DNA of 64,000 nucleotides from Streptococcus constellatus subsp. constellatus (lineage in GTDB: Bacteria > Bacillota > Bacilli > Lactobacillales > Streptococcaceae): positions 1,798,001-1,862,000 of the forward strand of contig NZ_AP014647.1 in assembly GCF_023167545.1 (NCBI RefSeq), in the 5' to 3' direction. Shown piece by piece: positions 30,152 through 40,394 of the stretch; position 1 is the first letter of the stretch, and each line of letters opens with the position of its first letter. The notes under the pieces were generated by a model. The model was not told the DNA's origin and did not search any database. It was given only the letters and a program-made list of their open reading frames with translations. A program made the translations under genes and the position numbers.

Positions 30152-32227
30152 ATGGCTTTCCGATCATTCCAAGCCTACTTAGATGACCAAAGTCTCATCA
30201 CTATCGAGTTAGAAAAACAATTTTATACTGAACAATTACAATTTACAATCGAAACGGTCGATAGCACACAAATTTTACAGATAAGATCTCTGGAAGAACA
30301 AGACGACTTTGTGCAATACAGTCTTGCTCCTCTAAAACCGCTAGATTTAACTGAACATTATTGGATTTACGACCAAGATCGTAATAAAACGTTCTTACAA
30401 TTTCGCCATATTGTGAGAAAGCCAATTTTTGACCAGACTTTTGCTTACAACGAAAACGATTTAGGAGCTCATTATACCCCGGAAGCAACAACTTTTAAGC
30501 TCTGGGCACCAATTTCTGAACAAGTATTACTTCATTTACAAAATACTGTTTACCCAATGACTCTCGGAGAAAAGGGAGTGTGGCAAACAGAAGTATTCGG
30601 AAATTTTGATGGAGCTGCTTATTACTATCTACACAAAGTAAATGGTCACTGGGTAGAAGTTCACGACCCTTATGCTCTATCGTCCGAAAGTAATTCTGGA
30701 GCTAGTTACATAATTAACTTAGAGAAAATTTCTCATCCTATCCATCGAGCACAGACACAAATGTCAATGACAGAGGCCATTATTTACGAGATGAGTGTGC
30801 GAGATTTTTCCATGCAAAAAGAAGCTAAGTTTACTTATCCTGGTAAATTCAAATCTCTGACAGAGTCTCCGCAGTTGCAAAAACATACTTTAGGGATGGA
30901 GTACATCAAACAATTAGGTGTAACTCACATTCAGCTCATGCCTTTGTATGATTTTGGCAGCGTTGATGAAAATCATCCAGGGCTCGTATACAACTGGGGA
31001 TACGACCCTATGCAATACAACCTTCCCGACGGCAGTTTTACAACTAATCCACATGATCCATATGCAAGAATCGTTGAATTGCAAGAAGCCATCACTACTT
31101 ACCACAAAGCTGATATTAGCGTTATCATGGACGTTGTTTATAATCATGTCTACGATCCTAAAGCCTATGCTTTTGAAAAAATCGTTCCAGGTTATTTTTT
31201 CCGCTACGATCACAACGGTAATTTAACAAATGGTACATTTTGTGGAAATGATGTAGCAAGTGAACGAGCAATGGTTCGTAGCTATATTAAGCATTCCCTC
31301 AAACAATGGTTAACGATTTACGGATTCGATGGATTCCGCTTTGACCTCATGGGGATTTTAGATATAGAAACCATGAAACAGATTGCAGAGGAGTTGCAAT
31401 CTCTCTATCCGAACGTCTATCTTTACGGAGAAGGCTGGCGTATGAATACGGGGCTAGATAACAATAGACTGGCTCACCAGTTCAATGCTGACAAATTACC
31501 AAGTTATGGTTTTTTCAATGATCATTTTCGCAATACAATAAAAGCAACCATCGCAAAAGGCGAACAAATACAAAAAACAAATTCCATAAATTCTATAGAG
31601 AATGTTTTAACTGCCAATATTGGTTTTATAGGTACTGAACACTTTATCGCACCGCAACAAGCAATCAACTATGTAGAATGCCATGACGATGCAACTGCTT
31701 TTGACTATTTTGCGATACAAAATCCCAAGATTGATTTAAAAGAGCGACTTGACAATGCTCGACTTGCTCTGCATCTCTCTTTGTTGACACAAGGAGTACC
31801 ATTCATTCATAGTGGTCAAGAATTTTTCCGTAGCAAAAATCTCATTGAGAATACTTATAATACTCCAGATACTATTAACCGTCTAGATTGGCTACGCTCA
31901 ATTGAATATGAGAAAGATGTGGCATTTATCTGTCAGCTCATTCAATTCAGAAAAAAACATCCACTCTTACGTTTGAAAACACGTACAGAAATCAAAAATT
32001 GTTGCTCTGCTCAATGGCTGAATGAATCTATAGTCGAATACAAAATCAAAGAAAAAGAAAATCAAATCACTATCCTCATTAACTTTGGGAACAATTCATT
32101 TATCTATCCAAATCAGGATAAACAAGCTGTGTTTATCAACTATCCTAAAATCAGCCTTGATACTCCTCTCGACGCTAACAAAGATTACTATATTGTCCCT
32201 GGAAAACAAGTTCTCGCACTTAAATAA
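30152..32227 (+). CDS. pulA: Type I pullulanase (cytoplasmic)
   Basis: A 691-residue GH13_14 enzyme hydrolysing alpha-1,6 branches of maltodextrins. It has an N-terminal CBM48 domain around residues 105-200 (APISEQVLLHLQ), the type I signature YNWGYDPMQYNLPDGS near residue 282, nucleophile Asp in GFRFDLMGILD, acid/base Glu in LYGEGWRMNTG, and the third Asp in ECHDDATAFDY. There is no signal peptide or LPXTG, so it acts inside the cell on imported branched dextrins, unlike the large surface pullulanases of streptococci. It follows malR by 13 bp. An IS1182 copy lies about 180 bp downstream. Confidence 0.94.
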   Translation: MAFRSFQAYLDDQSLITIELEKQFYTEQLQFTIETVDSTQILQIRSLEEQDDFVQYSLAPLKPLDLTEHYWIYDQDRNKTFLQFRHIVRKPIFDQTFAYNENDLGAHYTPEATTFKLWAPISEQVLLHLQNTVYPMTLGEKGVWQTEVFGNFDGAAYYYLHKVNGHWVEVHDPYALSSESNSGASYIINLEKISHPIHRAQTQMSMTEAIIYEMSVRDFSMQKEAKFTYPGKFKSLTESPQLQKHTLGMEYIKQLGVTHIQLMPLYDFGSVDENHPGLVYNWGYDPMQYNLPDGSFTTNPHDPYARIVELQEAITTYHKADISVIMDVVYNHVYDPKAYAFEKIVPGYFFRYDHNGNLTNGTFCGNDVASERAMVRSYIKHSLKQWLTIYGFDGFRFDLMGILDIETMKQIAEELQSLYPNVYLYGEGWRMNTGLDNNRLAHQFNADKLPSYGFFNDHFRNTIKATIAKGEQIQKTNSINSIENVLTANIGFIGTEHFIAPQQAINYVECHDDATAFDYFAIQNPKIDLKERLDNARLALHLSLLTQGVPFIHSGQEFFRSKNLIENTYNTPDTINRLDWLRSIEYEKDVAFICQLIQFRKKHPLLRLKTRTEIKNCCSAQWLNESIVEYKIKEKENQITILINFGNNSFIYPNQDKQAVFINYPKISLDTPLDANKDYYIVPGKQVLALK

Positions 32228-32404
32228 TTATGGAAAGAAGACTTGCTTTATCAGTCCTGCCCACTTTTCAAAGCTGTGCTTTTTGAACCCAGCTATTGTA
32301 TCTTTGATTTATTTCATTCTATACTTTAACACAAAAACTTTTTAGCTCACTTCCTATTGATTTTGATCTTAAAAAAAGGAAGACAGTCTTAAAGGTGTCT
32401 AACA

Positions 32405-34128
32405 AAAAGAGTCTGAGACAAAATAGTTCTCAGTCACAAAAAAGCTAGAGATTCCCAATTATGGAACTCTAGCTTTTTAAGTTTGAGTCGTTCTCTTATT
32501 GTATTTAAGGAGATTATTGGCCATGAGCACTAAACCCATGTCAATTTTCACCTGACGCTTGCCTCTTAGGTTACATCTCTTGTAACCCAAATAAGCCTTT
32601 ATCTGCCCAAAGACAGGTTCCACATCAATCTTACGTTGATTGAAAATCTGTCTACCTTCGGGAGATAAAAGCGCTTGGCATTCTTTAGCTTTTAAGTGTT
32701 GATAACGTTCGTTGATATATAGTCCCTTTTGAGGGGCTGATTTAGGTTCATCAGCGTAGTAAACCTTGATTTCCTGTTGAAAGTCCGTCTGTGTTTTCTG
32801 ATGTTTGATATGATGAAAACGATAGCACCAGCCATCAGGATGAGTGTAGCTATCCTCCTTGTCATCATAGTACCAATTCGCTAAGTTTCTAGCCGACTGT
32901 TTATACCCTTTCTTCTGTTCCTGATCAAACATGGCATATTTAATCAGATGGTTCACCTCATTTTCATCTAAACGAAGGAGGTTCTCTTCACTTCCATAGC
33001 CGGCATCTGCGACAACGGTCTTCAAGTCATGTGGATAAGTTTCAAGGAATGGCAGGAGAGTCTTGGTATCTGTCGGATTTGAGAAGACATCATAATGAAG
33101 AACAAATTGATTTTCAGTAGCGATTTGAAGATTGTAAGCAGCCTTGAGTTGACCATTCTTCATGTGGTCTTCTTTCATCCGCATAAAAGTGGCATCTGTA
33201 TCTGTTTTGGAAAAGCTGTTACGCCCTTCAAATGTCTCTTGGTAGCCTTCATATTTTTCAGCACGTACTGAAAAATCATCCTTGACTTTACGCAGGACTT
33301 TCTTGAGTTTCCGACGTTGAGTTTTACGTTCATCCTTTCCTTTAACGGGTGTCTCCTCAATGTCTTGGTTCAGTTTTTCCAATTCTTCTTCGAGGACTTG
33401 AGCGAATTCAATCAACTGCTCTGAAGCAATCGGTTCTTCTTCGTCCAGCCTAATGGCCTGATGGATAAGGGGAGTGATTTCTTCTTGAAAATAGACCTGT
33501 ATCTGTTCTTGAAGTTTGACGGAAAACTTGTCTGTGGCCTTTTTCCACACGAAACTATACTTGTTAGCGTTGGCTTCAATCTTAGTCCCGTCAATAAACA
33601 GACAATCTAAGGTCACTAACTCTTCCATTTTTAAACGAAGATTGAGGTCAATGAAAAGATCACGAATGAGGTCTTCCATCCCTTTAGCGACTCGAAATCG
33701 ATTGATAGTGCGGTAGCTGACAACCAACTGTCCTGTTAGGTACTGCATAGCCAGATTTTCAATCATCATTTTTTCGATTTTTCGTCCAGAGAAAATCCCT
33801 TGCGAGTAGGCAAATAGTAGAGCGGCTAAAAGCATTTTAGGGTGATAAGACGGGCGACCAAAGTTATGATAGAACGTGTGGAAGTGACGATCCTCCAAGG
33901 CATTCACCACTTTTTCAATAGTAAAGACGAGATGGTCTTGTGGCAAGAAAGAACTGATTTCTAGTGGTAAAGTTGTTTGATTTGTGTTATAGTGAATATG
34001 CATGGGATAGCCTTTCTAAATGGTTTATTGGGCAATTCTATTTTAGCAAGACTATCGTAACCATGCAAAAAGCAACGGCAAATCCGTTGCTTTTTTTGTA
34101 GCAAAGGGACTATTGTCCCAGACTCTTT
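32405..34128 (-). mobile_element. IS1182-family insertion sequence, copy 2
   Basis: The same 1.72-kb element as copy 1, here with the transposase on the minus strand. It stands between the convergent genes pulA and the yitT-like gene. The transposase-upstream end reaches into the stop codon of the yitT-like gene (34127-34129), so the stop is made partly of element sequence. Terminal repeats and both sets of hairpins are intact. Confidence 0.92.
32477..34003 (-). CDS. IS1182-family transposase, copy 2
   Basis: 508 residues, identical in predicted sequence to copies 1 and 3, with intact DUF772 and DDE domains (LFIDGTKIEANANKYS; VVADAGYGSEEN; VEPVFGQIKAYL). Start MHIHYNTNQ follows AGAAAGG. The intact frame suggests an active element. 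Confidence 0.95.
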   Translation of the reverse strand: MHIHYNTNQTTLPLEISSFLPQDHLVFTIEKVVNALEDRHFHTFYHNFGRPSYHPKMLLAALLFAYSQGIFSGRKIEKMMIENLAMQYLTGQLVVSYRTINRFRVAKGMEDLIRDLFIDLNLRLKMEELVTLDCLFIDGTKIEANANKYSFVWKKATDKFSVKLQEQIQVYFQEEITPLIHQAIRLDEEEPIASEQLIEFAQVLEEELEKLNQDIEETPVKGKDERKTQRRKLKKVLRKVKDDFSVRAEKYEGYQETFEGRNSFSKTDTDATFMRMKEDHMKNGQLKAAYNLQIATENQFVLHYDVFSNPTDTKTLLPFLETYPHDLKTVVADAGYGSEENLLRLDENEVNHLIKYAMFDQEQKKGYKQSARNLANWYYDDKEDSYTHPDGWCYRFHHIKHQKTQTDFQQEIKVYYADEPKSAPQKGLYINERYQHLKAKECQALLSPEGRQIFNQRKIDVEPVFGQIKAYLGYKRCNLRGKRQVKIDMGLVLMANNLLKYNKRTTQT

Positions 34129-35062
34129 ATTCTTCCACGAAACGTCCAAGAATGTGAACATTATCCGCTACCGATACAAAAGCATGCGGGTCTACTTTTC
34201 GCATGATATGCTTGAATTCATTAAATTCAGCACGCGTAATAACTGTAATCAAAACTGCTTTTTTCTCATGATTGTAGGTACCTTCTGCACCATTAATAAT
34301 CGTTGCACCACGATGCAACTTATTGTGGATTTTTTCAATAACGGCTTCAGGATAACTGGTAATAATCATAGCTTGCATCCTCTTTTGCTTGGTAAAGACG
34401 GCATCTGTCACCCGACTCGAAACAAAAATCGTAATCATCGAATAAAGCGCATATTTCCACCCAAAGGTCACACCCGCAATAATCATAATCATACCATTGA
34501 CAATAAAAGAAATATTTCCGACATTTCTGCCCGTTTTCTTCCGAACTGTCAAACTGACAATGTCTGTCCCACCACTAGAAATATTGGAACGCAAAGCAAA
34601 ACCAATCCCCATTCCCATAATGACCCCACCAAACAATGCATTGATAATTGGGTCATTTGTTAAACTCACTTCAGGAACAAACTGGATAAACAGTGAGCTC
34701 ATGGAAACCGTAATAAAAGTAAACACCGTAAACTTGTGCCCAATTTGATACCAAGCCAAGATCATTAGTGGGATATTGATGAGATAAAAAGTTACAGAAA
34801 CAGGAATGGCAAATCCCAAAAAACGTGTACTTAAAGCGGCTAAAATCTGTGCCAATCCCGTCGCCCCACTTGAGTACACATGCCCTGGTTGAAAGAAGAG
34901 ATTAACTGCAACAGCAGATAAAAAACCATAGATTAGTGAAGCAGATATTTTTTCATCATACTTCTTACGGGAGATACTTTTAAGCACTTGTATCAATTTA
35001 AAATTATAAGCCAAACGGCGCAAATAATAACGAAATCGTTTATAAATCTTAGTTTTCTTCAT
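34127..35062 (-). CDS. YitT-family membrane protein with DUF2179 domain
   Basis: A 311-residue protein. About five TM segments (residues 40-190; for example [20 protein letters not shown] and [14 protein letters not shown]) are followed by a C-terminal cytoplasmic DUF2179 domain ([40 protein letters not shown]). Members of this family are of unknown transport function. The gene overlaps aspS by 14 nt and is co-transcribed with it. Its last two Glu codons are followed by a TAA whose bases belong partly to the IS terminus, so the IS landed exactly at the end of the reading frame. Whether the native C-terminus was longer is uncertain. Confidence 0.88.
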   Translation of the reverse strand: MKKTKIYKRFRYYLRRLAYNFKLIQVLKSISRKKYDEKISASLIYGFLSAVAVNLFFQPGHVYSSGATGLAQILAALSTRFLGFAIPVSVTFYLINIPLMILAWYQIGHKFTVFTFITVSMSSLFIQFVPEVSLTNDPIINALFGGVIMGMGIGFALRSNISSGGTDIVSLTVRKKTGRNVGNISFIVNGMIMIIAGVTFGWKYALYSMITIFVSSRVTDAVFTKQKRMQAMIITSYPEAVIEKIHNKLHRGATIINGAEGTYNHEKKAVLITVITRAEFNEFKHIMRKVDPHAFVSVADNVHILGRFVEE

Positions 35063-36803
35063 GAGTTTCTACTTGTAAACTTAATTCCTCAAGCTGCTTA
35101 GTGTCAACTAGACTTGGCGCCTGTGTCATAGGATCACTTGCTTTATTATTTTTAGGAAAAGCAATCACTTCGCGGATATTTTCCTCACCAGCTAGCAACA
35201 TGACAAAGCGATCTAGTCCGATAGCTAACCCACCATGTGGTGGAAAGCCGTAATCCATAGCTTCTAGCAAGAAACCAAACTGATTAGTAGCTGCTTCTTT
35301 AGAAAAACCAAGGGCTTTAAACATTCGTTCTTGCAAATCTTTATGGTTAATACGAAGACTTCCACCACCCAATTCATAACCATTCAAGACAATATCATAA
35401 GCAATAGCACGAACTTTACTCAAATCACCTTCTAACTCATGAGCTGTGTCTGCTTGTGGAAGGGTGAATGGGTGATGTGCACTCATATAACGTCCTTCCT
35501 CTTCTGACCATTCAAACATTGGCCAATCCACTACCCAAAGATAATTAAATTTCGACTCATCAATCAAGCCTAGTTCTTTTGCCAAACGGACACGAAGTGC
35601 ACCCAAAGTTGCATTAGCAACTTGTACAGTATCAGCTACAAAGAGAACCAAATCATTTTCTTCAAGCTGTAAAGCATCCGTCAACTCACTTGTCAAATCT
35701 TTCAAAAATTTAGCAATTGGACCATTTAATTCATCTGAGGCCACTTTGACCCAAGCAAGTCCTTTTGCACCATATTGTTTTGCCTGCTCTGTCAACTTAT
35801 CAATATCTTTACGAGAATATTTATCAGCAGCATTTTTCACAACAATAGCTTTAACTACTGGTGCTTCTGAAAAAACTTTAAAGTCAATCTCCTTGACAAT
35901 ATCTGTCAAGTCTTGCAAAAGCATTTCAAAACGAGTATCTGGTTTATCACTTCCATATAAAGTCATTGCATCATCATATGTCATTCGTGGGAATGGTAGT
36001 GTAACCTCAATCCCCTTTGTTTCTTTCATCACTCGAGCAATCAAGCCTTCTGTAATATCTTGGATTTCTTGATCAGAAAGAAATGAAGTTTCCAAGTCAA
36101 CCTGTGTAAACTCTGGTTGACGATCTCCACGCAAATCCTCATCACGGAAACACTTCACAACTTGATAATAACGATCAAAACCAGCATTCATCAACAATTG
36201 TTTTGTAATCTGAGGACTTTGTGGCAATGCATAGAAATGCCCTTGGTTCACTCGACTTGGCACCAAATAATCACGCGCACCTTCTGGAGTTGATTTCGTA
36301 AGAAACGGAGTTTCTACATCAATAAACTCAAGCTCATCTAAGTAATTACGAATTGAATGTGTTACTTTAGCTCGTAATTTCAAATTTGCTAACATTTCAG
36401 GACGTCGAAGATCTAAATACCGATAACGAAGGCGCGTATCATCATTCGCTTCAATACCATCTTTAATTTCAAATGGAGTTGTTTTGGCTGTATTGAGAAT
36501 TGTCAAAGTCTCCACATACAGTTCAACAGTTCCTGTTGCAAGTTTATCATTTGCCTGTGTACGTGCTTCTACTTTTCCAGTCACTTCAATAACATATTCG
36601 CTTCGCAACTTTTCGGCAGTTCCCATGACTTCTTTAGTCACATTCTCGGGATTGATAACCAGCTGCATAATGCCTTCGCGGTCACGTAAATCAATGAAAA
36701 TCAAGCCTCCTAAGTCACGACGACGAGATACCCAGCCTTTTAAAGTGATTTCTTGACCGACATGTTCACTACGAACACGTCCAGCATACATTGAACGTCT
36801 CAT
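35049..36803 (-). CDS. aspS: Aspartyl-tRNA synthetase
   Basis: A class II synthetase of 584 residues. The OB-fold anticodon domain is N-terminal ([20 protein letters not shown]). The catalytic core holds motif 2 ([20 protein letters not shown]), the bacterial insertion (GAD) domain around residues 290-410, and motif 3 ([13 protein letters not shown]). The start is placed at [11 protein letters not shown], preceded by GGAG; a 24-codon upstream extension has no support. It follows hisS and a small membrane gene in the same direction, the usual hisS-aspS neighbourhood of streptococci. Confidence 0.97.
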   Translation of the reverse strand: MRRSMYAGRVRSEHVGQEITLKGWVSRRRDLGGLIFIDLRDREGIMQLVINPENVTKEVMGTAEKLRSEYVIEVTGKVEARTQANDKLATGTVELYVETLTILNTAKTTPFEIKDGIEANDDTRLRYRYLDLRRPEMLANLKLRAKVTHSIRNYLDELEFIDVETPFLTKSTPEGARDYLVPSRVNQGHFYALPQSPQITKQLLMNAGFDRYYQVVKCFRDEDLRGDRQPEFTQVDLETSFLSDQEIQDITEGLIARVMKETKGIEVTLPFPRMTYDDAMTLYGSDKPDTRFEMLLQDLTDIVKEIDFKVFSEAPVVKAIVVKNAADKYSRKDIDKLTEQAKQYGAKGLAWVKVASDELNGPIAKFLKDLTSELTDALQLEENDLVLFVADTVQVANATLGALRVRLAKELGLIDESKFNYLWVVDWPMFEWSEEEGRYMSAHHPFTLPQADTAHELEGDLSKVRAIAYDIVLNGYELGGGSLRINHKDLQERMFKALGFSKEAATNQFGFLLEAMDYGFPPHGGLAIGLDRFVMLLAGEENIREVIAFPKNNKASDPMTQAPSLVDTKQLEELSLQVETHEEN

Positions 36804-36910
36804 TTTTATTCTCCAAACTTTTAATTCTTTTACTATTTTACCACAAAAGAGATGAAAAAGAAGTCCGCTTTTCAAAAACTTCTTATCTTAACCTAATCTC
36901 TCATAAAAAG

Positions 36911-36936
36911 GAGATTAAGTTTCATTTCTTAATCTC
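36911..36936 (-). terminator. Terminator overlapping the end of the small membrane gene
   Basis: On the minus strand GAGATTAAG and CTTAATCTC form a 9-bp stem followed by CTTTTTA. The first arm encodes the last residues of the small membrane protein, so coding and terminator functions overlap. Confidence 0.75.
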
Positions 36937-37128
36937 TCTTTCATATAATTCAGGATGCAAAATCTTAACAACATAACTTGAGGCTAAGCGCAACAGTCCT
37001 GCCGCTAAGCCAAAAATCGGTGCTAAAAATCGAAAGAAAAAGTCTCCTCTCACAAAATAAGCAATACCACCTATTACTAAAAAAACTATTATAAATTGAA
37101 GTATAGATGGAATGACAATTTTTTTCAT
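36922..37128 (-). CDS. Small two-TM membrane protein (68 aa)
   Basis: A 68-residue protein with an N-terminal TM segment (ILQFIIVFLVIGGIAYFVRG), a second hydrophobic segment (FLAPIFGLAAGLLRLASSYV) and a basic tail ending in ELYEREIKK. No function is known to me. It lies between hisS and aspS on the same strand, and its 3' codons form part of a terminator stem. Its own ribosome binding site is weak, so it may rely on hisS-operon translation. Confidence 0.65.
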   Translation of the reverse strand: MKKIVIPSILQFIIVFLVIGGIAYFVRGDFFFRFLAPIFGLAAGLLRLASSYVVKILHPELYEREIKK

Positions 37129-37200
37129 CAGTTATTCAACCTCTGTTCACCTTACACAAATAATAGCAGAAAGCTAGTACCTAGTTTTTGCACTTCTCAA

Positions 37201-38481
37201 CTAAAATCCTACTTGCTTAAAAATTGCTTGAAAATCTTCTTGGATCTGATTTAAATCGACAATTAATTCTTCACGCGTTTGGTTGTTTTTGACAGTGACT
37301 TGCTTGCTTTCAATTTCACTTTCGCCAAGAGTTATTAACACTTTAGCACCAAAGGTATCTGCTGACTTGAATTGCGCTTTTAACTTACGATTTAAATAAT
37401 CACGCTCAACTGTAAACCCTTGCCTGCGAAGTGCTTGCACAATTTCCAATGCTGTATTATTAGCACCTTCTCCCAAAACTGCAATATAAACATCTAAGCT
37501 ATTCTCTAGCGGCAATTCCACACCTTGCTTTTTAAGAACGAGGAGGAGGCGCTCCACACCCATTCCAAAGCCAAACCCAGCTGTCTCTGGCCCACCAAAA
37601 TAAGCAACAAGGCTATCATAACGACCCCCTGCACAAATTGTCAGTTCATTATCTGCTACATCTGCGGTAAATTCAAAAATCGTATGATTATAATAATCTA
37701 ATCCACGAACCATATTGGTATTGATGGTATAAGGAATTTCCAGCGCCTCCAACAGCGACCGCACAGCTTGAAAATGAGTTTGGCTTTCTTCATCTAGATA
37801 ATCCAAAATAGATGGTGCATTTCCAACAGCAAGTTTATCTTCTTTTTCCTTACTGTCTAATACACGAAGAGGATTCTCTTCCAAACGCCGTTGGCTATCT
37901 TTAGACAGATTGTCTTTTAATGGCATCAAATAATCAATCAAGGCCTGACGGTAAGTGGCACGACTTTCCGCATTCCCCAGACTGTTCAATTGCAATGTCA
38001 CATTGCGAATACCAATTTCATTAAAAAATTGGGCTGCCATAGCAATCGTCTCTACATCGGTCGCAGGATTGTTTGAGCCAAAACACTCTACACCAATCTG
38101 ATGAAATTCCCGCAAACGACCAGCTTGTGGACGCTCATATCGAAACATTGAACCCATATAGTAAAGTTTTACCGGTTTTTGGATTTCTGGTGCAAATAGC
38201 TTATTTTCCACATAAGAACGTACGACAGGTGCTGTCCCTTCAGGACGCAAGGTAATATGGCGATCGCCTTTATCGTAAAAATCATACATTTCTTTCGTCA
38301 CAATATCGGTCGTATCCCCAACAGAGCGACTGATCACTTCATAGTGCTCAAACAGTGGTGTGCGAATTTCAGCATAGTTGTATTTTTTAAAAGTATTACG
38401 AGCAAATTCTTCCACATACTGCCATTTCCCAGAATCCTTTGGAAGAATATCTTGTGTGCCCTTTGGTTTTTGTAATTTCAT
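37201..38481 (-). CDS. hisS: Histidyl-tRNA synthetase
   Basis: A class II synthetase of 426 residues starting [14 protein letters not shown]. It has motif 2 ([20 protein letters not shown] near residue 113), the histidine signatures [11 protein letters not shown] and AGGRYDSLV, motif 3 ([15 protein letters not shown]), and the C-terminal anticodon domain ([19 protein letters not shown]). The start follows GAGGAAAG. It is divergent from rpmF, an arrangement kept in many streptococci. Confidence 0.97.
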   Translation of the reverse strand: MKLQKPKGTQDILPKDSGKWQYVEEFARNTFKKYNYAEIRTPLFEHYEVISRSVGDTTDIVTKEMYDFYDKGDRHITLRPEGTAPVVRSYVENKLFAPEIQKPVKLYYMGSMFRYERPQAGRLREFHQIGVECFGSNNPATDVETIAMAAQFFNEIGIRNVTLQLNSLGNAESRATYRQALIDYLMPLKDNLSKDSQRRLEENPLRVLDSKEKEDKLAVGNAPSILDYLDEESQTHFQAVRSLLEALEIPYTINTNMVRGLDYYNHTIFEFTADVADNELTICAGGRYDSLVAYFGGPETAGFGFGMGVERLLLVLKKQGVELPLENSLDVYIAVLGEGANNTALEIVQALRRQGFTVERDYLNRKLKAQFKSADTFGAKVLITLGESEIESKQVTVKNNQTREELIVDLNQIQEDFQAIFKQVGF

Positions 38482-38620
38482 AGTCTTTCCTCGAATTTAT
38501 ATAATATAATTATTGTACCACAAGTCCGTTATTTTGCGAGACATTTGAAAATATTTCCCATAGAAAACTTCCCTTTGCTGAAAAAAACTGGCTAGTTTGT
38601 CAAAAAAATTGTCAAGTAAC

Positions 38621-38649
38621 TTTACTTTACAAAAAAAATTTGATATACT
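38621..38649 (+). promoter_or_regulatory. rpmF-rpmG promoter
   Basis: TTTACT and TATACT at 17-bp spacing, 60 bp before the rpmF start, in a very A-rich context. Confidence 0.65.
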
Positions 38650-38708
38650 ACTAAAGTTGATGAAATTCATCATTGAATAGATTTTAAAAACTAAAAGGAG
38701 AATTTAAA

Positions 38709-38891
38709 ATGGCAGTACCTGCACGTCGCACTTCAAAAGCGAAAAAAAACAAACGTCGCACTCACTACAAAATTACAGCTCCATCTGTAACTTTTGATGA
38801 AACTACTGGAGATTACTCACGTTCTCACCGTGTATCCCTCAAAGGATACTACAAAGGACGTAAAATCGCTAAAGCTGCTGCAGCTGAATAA
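38709..38891 (+). CDS. rpmF: 50S ribosomal protein L32
   Basis: A 60-residue protein starting [20 protein letters not shown], the standard bacterial L32 N-terminus. It lacks the CxxC pairs found in zinc-ribbon L32, so it is the zinc-independent form. It is followed 15 bp later by rpmG. The start follows AAAGGAG. Confidence 0.97.
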   Translation: MAVPARRTSKAKKNKRRTHYKITAPSVTFDETTGDYSRSHRVSLKGYYKGRKIAKAAAAE

Positions 38892-38906
38892 TAGAAGGGA
38901 GCTATC

Positions 38907-39056
38907 ATGCGCGTAAATATTACACTTGAACACAAAGCATCTGGTGAACGCTTGTACCTTACTTCTAAAAACAAACGTAACACTCCAGACCGTCTTCAAT
39001 TGAAAAAATACTCACCAAAACTTCGCAAGCACGTTGTGTTTACAGAAGTGAAATAA
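38907..39056 (+). CDS. rpmG: 50S ribosomal protein L33 (zinc-free form)
   Basis: A 49-residue protein starting [19 protein letters not shown] and ending [12 protein letters not shown]. This is a complete L33, but with none of the four Cys of zinc-binding paralogues, so a C-minus form. AGAAGGGAG precedes the start. The gene is co-transcribed with rpmF; both products being zinc-free means that these subunits do not store zinc. Confidence 0.96.
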   Translation: MRVNITLEHKASGERLYLTSKNKRNTPDRLQLKKYSPKLRKHVVFTEVK

Positions 39057-39225
39057 GAGTTAAATACAAATCAATACAAAAGAAAAATGCTGATTTCAAG
39101 CGTTTTTTCTTTTTGTCAATTGCGATATATTGCACTGTATTTCAATTTAATCTCTACCTTTTTTAACACCTAGTTTGACTATGTTTTTAATCAATAGTAT
39201 ATAATATAAAAAAGGAGAATCAATC

Positions 39226-39693
39226 GTGGAAAAGAAAGCTATTATATCTAAAGATAAGATTTATCGTTACAAACTATCTCGTACGTGGGACTCCACAAAA
39301 CCTACAATTCTATTTATTGGATTAAACCCATCAATCACTGATGAAAATATTGATGATCCTACAATCACTAGATGCATAAATTTCGCAAAAGATTGGGGAT
39401 ATGGAACTTTACTTATGGCTAATTTATTTGCTTTTAGAAGTACTTATCCGAAAGATATATATTTAATTGATGATCCTATCGGAAAAGATAATGATTATTA
39501 TCTTTTAGAATGTGTAACACAGTCTGATTTAATAGTTGCTTGTTGGGGAAACAATGGTACTTACATGAACAGGGAAAAAGTCATTACGGAACTAGTACCA
39601 AATCTATATTGTCTTCAGAAAAACAAAAATGGAACTCCACATCATCCCCTCAGGCCGCCTAGAAATATTCATCCAGTACCATTCAACTTCTAA
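39226..39693 (+). CDS. DUF1643 family protein
   Basis: A 155-residue cytoplasmic protein with the DUF1643 pattern: LSRTWDSTKPTILFIGLNPS, a conserved DDPTITRC near residue 45, GYGTLLMANLFAFRSTYPKD, and a C-terminal PHHPLRPP. The family is uncharacterised and scattered in genomes, often in accessory or phage-linked places. Here it stands alone behind rpmG, upstream of two decayed genes, which fits an accessory island. It has its own AAAGGAG ribosome binding site. Confidence 0.85.
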   Translation: MEKKAIISKDKIYRYKLSRTWDSTKPTILFIGLNPSITDENIDDPTITRCINFAKDWGYGTLLMANLFAFRSTYPKDIYLIDDPIGKDNDYYLLECVTQSDLIVACWGNNGTYMNREKVITELVPNLYCLQKNKNGTPHHPLRPPRNIHPVPFNF

Positions 39694-39832
39694 TATCATT
39701 TTTCAAAAAATAGATATTTTCTCGAAAGAACTTGATTCTTCATTATAATAGACATTCATTTTTGTCTGTTTCAATAGACTTTTGCATTATTTCCCTAATG
39801 CTAAGTTGATAAACTAAGGAAGTGCTACTATT

Positions 39833-40049
39833 ATGAAGAAACTACTCCCCCATTTCTATTGATGGTATCAGCTATCCTTCTTGTCGCTTTGTTCAACCAA
39901 GGGAAATCAATTATTATATGGTGAGTATTACTGGTATTGACCATGAATATTATAAAAAAGTAGAGAATCATACGACAATAAATAATAATGACTATACTTT
40001 TGGAGGGCAGTACAATAATGCTAGTGTGATTTTTATATTGTTTAAATAG
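39833..40049 (+). pseudogene. Decayed secreted-protein gene (YxeA/DUF1093-like)
   Basis: A good ribosome binding site (AAGGA) precedes ATG and MKKLL. The frame then breaks after a run of five C. Read in the next frame it continues as PPFLLMVSAILLVALFNQG, a signal-peptide-like segment. A further shift gives INYYMVSITGIDHEYYKKVE, NHTTINNNDYTFGGQYNNAS and a stop. Two shifts are therefore needed to join one small secreted protein. The layout and the YY-V motif resemble YxeA-family proteins, but the family call is tentative. Confidence 0.55.
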
Positions 40050-40122
40050 TCTGCAGATTATTACTCCTAAAATACTATAAATTATTTATCTAATTCATAT
40101 ATAGAAGAGGATAGGGATTCCC

Positions 40123-40239
40123 TTATTCATCACGTACTATTCCTTTATACATTTCAAATCCCATATGTTCGTAGAAACCTTTGGCAAGAGATTTCTGTTC
40201 GTTAACAGCTAAATCACGAATCAAATATCTGCTTATTCA
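40123..40239 (-). pseudogene. C-terminal remnant of a GNAT acetyltransferase
   Basis: On the minus strand a frame reads RYLIRDLAVNEQKSLAKGFY followed by EHMGFEMYKGIVRDE and a stop. The pattern Leu-x-Val then Gln, a Lys-Gly segment, Phe-Tyr-Glu-His-Met-Gly-Phe-Glu-Met-Tyr is the end of a GNAT domain (motifs A and B). The N-terminal two-thirds is absent, and stops lie upstream, so this is a truncated relic. Confidence 0.6.
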
Positions 40240-40243
40240 CATT

Positions 40244-40384
40244 TTAGCAGTTTCCTATCTCTATGACAAGCTGAGCTACTTTTGCAACATCTAGGAAACA
40301 AATACCCCAACTGTCTTCTTTTGAAAATTTGTTGATAACAGATTTAACACTTTTCAACAACTCCTTAACAGCGGAATGCTCCAT
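40244..40384 (-). CDS. Small hypothetical protein (46 aa)
   Basis: A 46-residue frame starting MEHSAVKELLKSVKSVINKF after AGGAGAAAAAA, just beyond the stop of the zinc exporter gene. The ribosome binding site and spacing are good, so translation is plausible. The product looks cytoplasmic and amphipathic. I recognise no family. A longer in-frame start inside the exporter gene exists but has no ribosome binding site. It could be a remnant in this decayed region. Confidence 0.4.
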   Translation of the reverse strand: MEHSAVKELLKSVKSVINKFSKEDSWGICFLDVAKVAQLVIEIGNC

Positions 40385-40394
40385 TTTTTTCTCC

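Noticed and set aside
17704-34128. Composite transposon carrying the maltodextrin regulon between IS copies 1 and 2
   Set aside because: The genes between are core streptococcal functions in the expected order, and no duplication flanks the pair; independent insertions are simpler.
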